Position numbers and translations under genes: made by a program. Of a stretch of DNA of 64,000 bases, positions 61,101 to 64,000 are shown in pieces (position 1 is the stretch's first letter; each line of letters starts with the position of its first letter). Origin of the DNA: Acanthaster planci (taxonomy: Eukaryota; Echinodermata; Asteroidea; Valvatida; Acanthasteridae); assembly GCF_001949145.1 (NCBI RefSeq), contig NW_019091471.1:62001-126000 (forward strand), written 5' to 3'. Under the pieces are notes generated by a model. It saw nothing but the letters and a program-made list of their open reading frames with translations. It did not search any database and was not told where the DNA came from.

Positions 61101-64000
61101 GGTAGCCAGTGGCTTCCCAATAGACGTACATGCTATTTTTCAGCCACAGCCGTAATGTTTGAACATGGGTCTTGGCTTTCTTACCAGTTGAGATCATCCA
61201 TCCATTGGCCTGTTTATGATTTCTTACAGTCAAGGTTCAACATATATTGTATGCATATACAACGATAATTTCTATGCTTACGATGTGCCGTATTGCTCGT
61301 CTTTGGAATGATACATAATAAGGCCACTGGTGAAATTGTGAATATAAAACCAATAAAAAACAAACTAATGAACAGACAAAGAGATCTGCACAGTGTAACT
61401 CATCATACACCATCGATCTGTTCTTTCAAAACACCTTCTCTTTCTGTTGTACGGGCCAGGCACAGATCAAAGAAATTGAAAATTTTATCAGCCTGAACGG
61501 AGAACATATTGAAGCAGTAACGAGAGCCCTGTAGTCTCTAGTTGGTCTTCACCATACTTACATGTGTGAGGAGTGTAAACGAAACTCCTTTGTGTTGAGA
61601 AATATCACAGGTGGAGCGTGAAATTTGAGATTCTGCTTGCAGTGCTCCAGCGAATAACTCCAATGCTTTCAAGCAGCTACTTTATTTTTCTTCCTTTTTG
61701 CCTCCTCATTTCGTTGGGGAATTTGTTCAGTTAGCATCTGTTCATCCCCTCTCGGATCAAATTTGACTAGCAGTGTTTGGTCAGGGAGTGTTGGAGAATG
61801 CAGTTGAGTCAGGGAGAGGAAAAACATGTTCCCCCCCCCGGCAATTGAATGTTTTAAAATCAGAGACATGCAGCTTTCCTTGGATCAGCTTATTTTGTAA
61901 ATTTTTTATTTCTTGTATATACTGTTGCGGAATGAAAAACACTGCTTTAAGTCCGCAGTTTAGAATTTCCTCATTTTTTTCTCAAATTGTCAATGGCATG
62001 TCTGAAAAATTCTGTAACCAGAAGTACTCCTTTGCCTTTTTCCTCACAATTGAACTAAGACTCGTCGGCATGAATTAAGATTGACTGAGGACTGATATGT
62101 ACATTTAACGCAGACACTAAGCGTGTGCCAAAGGCCCTCCAAATTCAAAGGTTTGTTTCTCTTCCATTGACAGCCTGTCAGCCGCCTATGCCGATTTGAC
62201 CCCTGCCACCCCAGTGCACCACCATCCAGTCTTTGCCGCTCACCCTGCCTTACACGCACAAGTGCCCGCAGACGGCGCCAGGGTAACTTATGTACTGGTA
62301 CGTTTGTCACAAATGGTTGTCCAAATTTGAAAAAAAGTATGAATTAAAATGATAAGGAATATGTACACTCCTTTCCGTGCTGTGCACTGGTGTGTGTTTA
62401 ATGGGCAGACACTTTTATGACAGTCGCAGTTTGGAGAGCCGTTTCTGTTGCGTGCAGTCTCAGACGAATCCAACATGTGGTTTCTTATGCAAGTCCAGAG
62501 CACCAGGCTGATCTGCTAATGTGCAACTGCATATGTCTAAAAGGGCACCAGGGTAGACTTGTTAAGGGCGCCGTCCTGATAGTGCGGCCTGGCTTTCCAA
62601 ACTTGCCCATTCTGCTACCCCTTACCTGTCCTTTTTACCCATGACACTTTGATTTTCTTTCCTTCTTTGAAATCTTGGAGGGTTCCTGGGAGGTCTGCTT
62701 AACAAAATTTGTTGGCAGTATTTACATGTACTATCTTTAGCTCACAGCTGATTGAAAGCTTCATGAATGATCTGGATCTTTTATCGGCTTTGATGCACTG
62801 GTTGGGGGGTTCTGCATTGTTTTCAAGTTTGCCTTCACATAGATTTTCATCTACTGTTTCAGTTTTTATTTTTATTCTTTTTTTTTAAAGGAAAACAAGG
62901 ATCATATTAAAATGCCCAAAGAATACATTGTGAAGATTTTTGTGCACGCTCAGAAATGAGAGCCCACCTTAACTGAGGAAAAGTTGTTTTGTTCCATTTG
63001 CGATGCATTATCAGTGAGAATTGTCAGTAATCTAAATGAGCCATCACAAGTACATTACCACAGGCTGCTGTCATGACGACCAACAAGTTAATGCAGTGCA
63101 TGCTCGGGTGATTGTGTAGATGAGCTTGTATGTACATGTACGCCACAAACTAGCTGCCCATCATGTGTTGCATTGCTGTGTTCGTTAGTTTGCGTTTGCT
63201 CAGTCATCTTAAAAAGAAAAAGCCCAAGCTCCTACATACGTGTACCACCTGTAAATTATATGTGCAACCTTGTTAGGAATTGAAATGGAAGGTTTGGAAT
63301 ACAGAGATTTTATTCCGAGCGCATGTGTGTGCATCAGAGATCACATTATTGCCTTTGGGAAAATGAAAGAGAGAAATGTTTGGGAACCAGAACTCTCAAA
63401 CAGCAGATTTGGTTATTGTAAAACCATGTGCAATCATTAAGAAGGCAGAGATAGTGTCCCCACATGCGTCTGTGTGCTAAAAACGTACTAACATGTAATT
63501 CAGTCCAAAGGTGTTTGAAAGATTGTACTCTCGTGTAGATCCAGAACTTTTGCTCAATTTGACTGGCAGCCTGTGCAACAGGTGGTTTATCCTCAAGTTA
63601 AAATGTCAAATCTGGAAGTGGTCATGCACAGTTGGAAATATTGTACTGATTTGGGGGGCACACTTCTTCCAAATCTGTTGTGTTACTTGTGTGGGTCAGT
63701 ATTCCATTAATGTTAAAAGATAACTGATTCTAGTTTCAAATAAGAGTGATCATGTAATTTATGCATTGCACATTCATGGTTTGCCATACTTCCATCCCAA
63801 AATGAGAGCAAATACGTACGCAAGCCTCAAAATGTGTTTTCAGCAACAAGCTCACTCGCTGTGAAGAAGCCACCACCAAAGCAAAATGTCCAAAAAAGAG
63901 CCACGTTCTCAACTTTTTTTGAAAGTTATTTCTTTTTATTGTGATTATTATTTTTTTTATTTGTTGGTTCTTTTCACAGCCCCACCATGCACACTCAACT
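49064..64000 (+). CDS. rbpms: RBPMS/couch potato-family RNA-binding protein gene, partial (join of exons A,B,C,D,F,E and possibly a terminal exon)
   Basis: The coding path is 49064-49141, 54544-54597, 56197-56259, 58270-58423, 60769-60826, 62174-62282, perhaps followed by 63980 onward. Every junction has AG before and GT after, and phases match (0,0,0,1,2). The product begins inside a single RRM: RNP2 LFVSGL at residues 4-9 and an RNP1-like SPVGFVTF at 44-51. A Pro/Gln-rich linker and an Ala/His/Pro-rich tail ending HPALHAQVP follow. The family (vertebrate RBPMS/RBPMS2, fly cpo, worm MEC-8) comprises RRM homodimers that bind tandem CAC motifs in pre-mRNA and mRNA and control splicing, stability and localisation. 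That role is inferred here from family membership. The first coding exon, which normally precedes 'VRTLFVSGLP', was not found in the 49 kb upstream. Either it lies beyond the window or it is too short to recognise. Intron lengths are 5402, 1599, 2010, 2345, 1347 and 1697 nt. Confidence 0.93.
50940..51265. promoter_or_regulatory. CpG-dense island in intron A-B
   Basis: About 25 CpGs occur in about 325 bp, including GCGGCGGACGAC and GTGCCGTTCGTGCCGACGAT, inside an otherwise AT-rich 5.4-kb intron. An ATG-led frame (51107-51349) reads through it but has no family similarity. It could be an internal enhancer or alternative promoter, though it lies after the start of the RRM. Confidence 0.3.
54363..54391. 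repeat. (GT)n run in intron A-B
   Basis: The run is TGTTTATGTGTGCATGTGTGTGTGTGTTTTTT. It lies about 150 nt upstream of exon B and contains one TGCATG at 54374-54379. Intronic UG repeats can bind CELF or TDP-43-type proteins. That is general knowledge, not shown here. Confidence 0.75.
54544..54597 (+). CDS. rbpms: Exon B: RRM beta2 and loop, 18 codons
   Basis: The 54-nt exon is phase 0 at both ends. The acceptor is ttttgcctcag and the donor GTAAGT. It encodes GYEGSLLKLTSKPGKSSS. 'GYEGSL-K-TSK' is near invariant in RBPMS/cpo proteins and forms beta2 of the RRM. Vertebrate RBPMS has about 13 residues here, with Q directly before PVGF. This exon has 18, the same length as the fly cpo segment that ends NGKTAS. 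The extra residues enlarge the beta2-beta3 loop. Because the exon is a multiple of three, skipping it would keep frame but remove a core strand of the RRM. Confidence 0.96.
54598..56196 (+). other. Intron B-C (1599 nt)
   Basis: It runs from GTAAGT to CAG. A CpG-richer patch at about 55310-55510 includes TGACGGAAGTAACGTC (ETS/CRE-like words). The CATTGTC simple-sequence stretch fills most of the 3' half. Confidence 0.85.
55690..56105 (+). repeat. Degenerate CATTGTC/CATCAT simple-sequence stretch in intron B-C
   Basis: About 400 nt are built from variants of TCATTGTCA, CACTGTCAT and ATCATCAT. The strong three-base texture keeps long stretches open in more than one frame, so apparent reading frames here are artefacts of the repeat. 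The stretch ends about 90 nt before exon C and is pyrimidine-rich on the sense strand. Confidence 0.75.
56197..56259 (+). CDS. rbpms: Exon C: RRM beta3 (RNP1) and helix 2, 21 codons
   Basis: The 63-nt exon is phase 0 at both ends. Its acceptor follows a long pyrimidine tract (ccttctctttctccttgtcttttgcag) and its donor is GTGAGT. It encodes PVGFVTFDSRAGAESAKQAL and a final S. With the last Ser of exon B it makes the RNP1 octamer SPVGFVTF. The RNA-stacking Phe residues at octamer positions 5 and 8 are kept. Position 3 is Val rather than aromatic, as is usual in this family. AGAESAKQAL is helix alpha2. The last residue is Ser, where vertebrate RBPMS has Asn and cpo has Gln before the next exon's G(V/I)RFDP. 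A simple-sequence CATTGTC-rich stretch ends about 90 nt upstream. Confidence 0.96.
56260..58269 (+). other. Intron C-D (2010 nt)
   Basis: It runs from GTGAGT to CAG. It contains TGCATG at 56372-56377, about 113 nt after exon C, the weaker CTCF-like word at 56527, the G-quadruplex motif and three CACs at 58082-58107. Confidence 0.85.
57763..57785 (+). other. G-quadruplex motif in intron C-D
   Basis: The four G runs are 57763-57768, 57770-57773, 57775-57778 and 57783-57785, with loops of 1, 1 and 4 nt. They lie on the sense strand, so the motif would be present in the pre-mRNA, about 490 nt upstream of exon D. Confidence 0.7.
58270..58423 (+). CDS. rbpms: Exon D: end of RRM and Pro/Gln-rich linker, 51 codons plus 1 base
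   Basis: The 154-nt exon enters in phase 0 and leaves in phase 1 (codon T|AT, Tyr, completed by exon F). The acceptor is tttttttttcttaaatcag and the donor GTGAGT. It begins GVRFDPDQPQTIRLEFAKSN, which is beta4 and the C-terminal edge of the RRM and is very close to the cpo sequence. TKVTKPKQTSPQ and a proline-rich stretch ending TPRDP follow. The human exon likewise ends in EP and has its next codon, Tyr, in the following segment, so the exon border is conserved. The exon is more G+C- and CpG-rich than the surrounding introns, as expected for coding DNA here. Confidence 0.96.
58686..58770 (+). promoter_or_regulatory. Cluster of nine CAC trinucleotides downstream of exon D
   Basis: CAC starts at 58686, 58706, 58713, 58723, 58727, 58737, 58748, 58750 and 58768, about 265-345 nt after the exon D donor and on the sense strand. 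Tandem CAC with a short spacer is the known RNA target of RBPMS proteins. The cluster could therefore be an autoregulatory intronic element. This is inference. Confidence 0.35.
59868..59881 (+). promoter_or_regulatory. CTCF-like site
   Basis: CCAATAGAGGGCGC matches the bilaterian CTCF core CCASYAGRKGGCRC at all but the fourth position. It lies in intron D-F. A weaker relative, TCAGTAGAGGGCAT, is at 56527-56540 in the same orientation. Confidence 0.35.
60757..60762 (+). promoter_or_regulatory. UGCAUG (Rbfox-type) motif in the exon F polypyrimidine tract
   Basis: TGCATG ends six bases before the exon F start. Rbfox proteins bind UGCAUG, and binding just upstream of an exon usually represses its inclusion. 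The word is not rare in this window, so position is the only argument. Confidence 0.3.
60769..60826 (+). CDS. rbpms: Exon F: C-terminal region, 18 codons plus split codons
   Basis: The 58-nt exon enters in phase 1 and leaves in phase 2. The acceptor is gtttttgcatgtttcag and the donor GTAAGT. With the split codons it reads Y-DLSTAVFLPHAAEAWAHH-P. This lines up with the vertebrate segment that starts YEL, continues through PALYP and SSPEVWAP, and reaches YPLYP. The conserved Tyr start, the acidic residue and Trp near the middle (EAW versus EVW) and the closing Pro support it. Phase agreement on both sides is strong independent support for so short an exon. A TGCATG sits inside its polypyrimidine tract at 60757-60762. 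Confidence 0.88.
60827..62173 (+). other. Intron F-E (1347 nt)
   Basis: It runs from GTAAGT to CAG. It includes ACATGTACATG at 61076-61086 and otherwise nothing I can name. Confidence 0.8.
62174..62282 (+). CDS. rbpms: Exon E: Ala/His/Pro-rich C-terminal exon, 36 codons (3' border uncertain)
   Basis: The acceptor is ctcttccattgacag. The first base completes the Pro codon left by exon F, and the exon then reads LSAAYADLTPATPVHHHP and VFAAHPALHAQVPADGAR. 'HPALHAQVP' resembles the cpo C-terminal 'HPALHPQVP' and the vertebrate 'ASLHAQ'. Three 3' ends are possible. One is the donor GTAACT at 62283, after Arg. The second is a weaker donor GTGCCC at 62262, directly after HAQ, where the vertebrate exon also ends. 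The third is read-through to the in-frame TGA at 62328-62330, giving a short alternative tail as in a terminal exon. I use the first because its donor is the best match. Without transcripts the end is uncertain; the coding call is not. Confidence 0.85.
62283..63979 (+). other. Intron or alternative 3' region after exon E
   Basis: It begins with GTAACT, the exon E donor. The exon E frame would run on to TGA at 62328-62330 if this donor is not used. The rest is AT-rich with one TACATGTAC at 63132-63140 and no further recognised exon before the acceptor at 63979. Confidence 0.6.
63980..64000 (+). CDS. rbpms: Possible further 3' exon, cut by the window end
   Basis: A good acceptor (ttggttcttttcacag) ends at 63979 after a T-rich tract. 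Only 21 nt of exon are visible. Joined straight to exon F (phase 2), it reads P-PTMHTQ followed by a partial Leu codon, which resembles the 'LHAQM' stretch of vertebrate RBPMS. Joined to exon E (phase 0), it reads PHHAHST. Both are open. The first looks more family-like, which would make this an alternative to exon E rather than its continuation. It could also be a decoy acceptor. Confidence 0.4.

Noticed and set aside
1-64000. CRISPR arrays, prokaryotic operons, phage or plasmid modules
   Set aside because: The window is spliced eukaryotic DNA with sparse coding content. No regularly spaced repeats with unique spacers were seen.

Overview
This is eukaryotic DNA from an animal, almost all of it non-coding. 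The only gene I can support is one plus-strand, multi-exon gene of the RBPMS / couch potato (cpo) / MEC-8 family of RNA-binding proteins, in the right quarter (about 49.06 kb to the window end). Six exons have clean GT/AG borders and join in phase into 172 codons. A seventh acceptor lies 21 bases from the window end. The first coding exon, the start codon and the stop codon of the spliced form are not visible.

Organism: the protein is closer to invertebrate cpo-type proteins than to vertebrate RBPMS. It has the long 18-residue 'GYEGSLLK...' exon, 'GVRFDPDQPQTIRLEFAKSN' and a 'HPALHAQVP' tail. Introns are 1.3 to 5.4 kb. ACATGT/TACATGTA runs and TAGGCCTA words recur throughout, which I associate with echinoderms, hemichordates or amphioxus. 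A non-vertebrate deuterostome, perhaps an echinoderm or hemichordate, is my best guess, at low confidence.

Layout: bases 1 to 49,063 hold no exon I can defend. They are either the 5' intron of the same gene or intergenic DNA. Within them are a nested inverted-repeat element (1.77-1.96 kb), a hairpin with a direct repeat (8.47 kb), a 31-bp tandem duplication (13.4 kb), two LINE-3'-end-like stretches on the minus strand (21.3 and 44.4 kb), a (TTTG)n microsatellite (29.5 kb), a near-perfect 168-bp foldback MITE-like element (31.77-31.94 kb), a tRNA-derived SINE-like element (38.3 kb), a 53-bp tandem duplication (41.0 kb) and several candidate cis-regulatory islands. The best of these islands are a four-site TAATCC/T cluster at 35.5 kb and a CpG-dense island at 42.8-43.1 kb.

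The gene: exon A (49,064) opens the RRM with RNP2. Exon B (54,544) carries a loop. Exon C (56,197) carries RNP1. Exon D (58,270) ends the RRM and begins a Pro/Gln-rich linker. Exons F (60,769) and E (62,174) encode the family's Ala/His/Pro-rich C-terminal region. The introns hold CpG-dense stretches, a dense CAC cluster after exon D that resembles the family's own binding motif, UGCAUG (Rbfox-type) motifs, a G-quadruplex motif and two CTCF-like words. The visible product would be a dimeric RRM protein acting on mRNA splicing, stability or localisation. No computation was run: homology is judged by eye from remembered family sequence.
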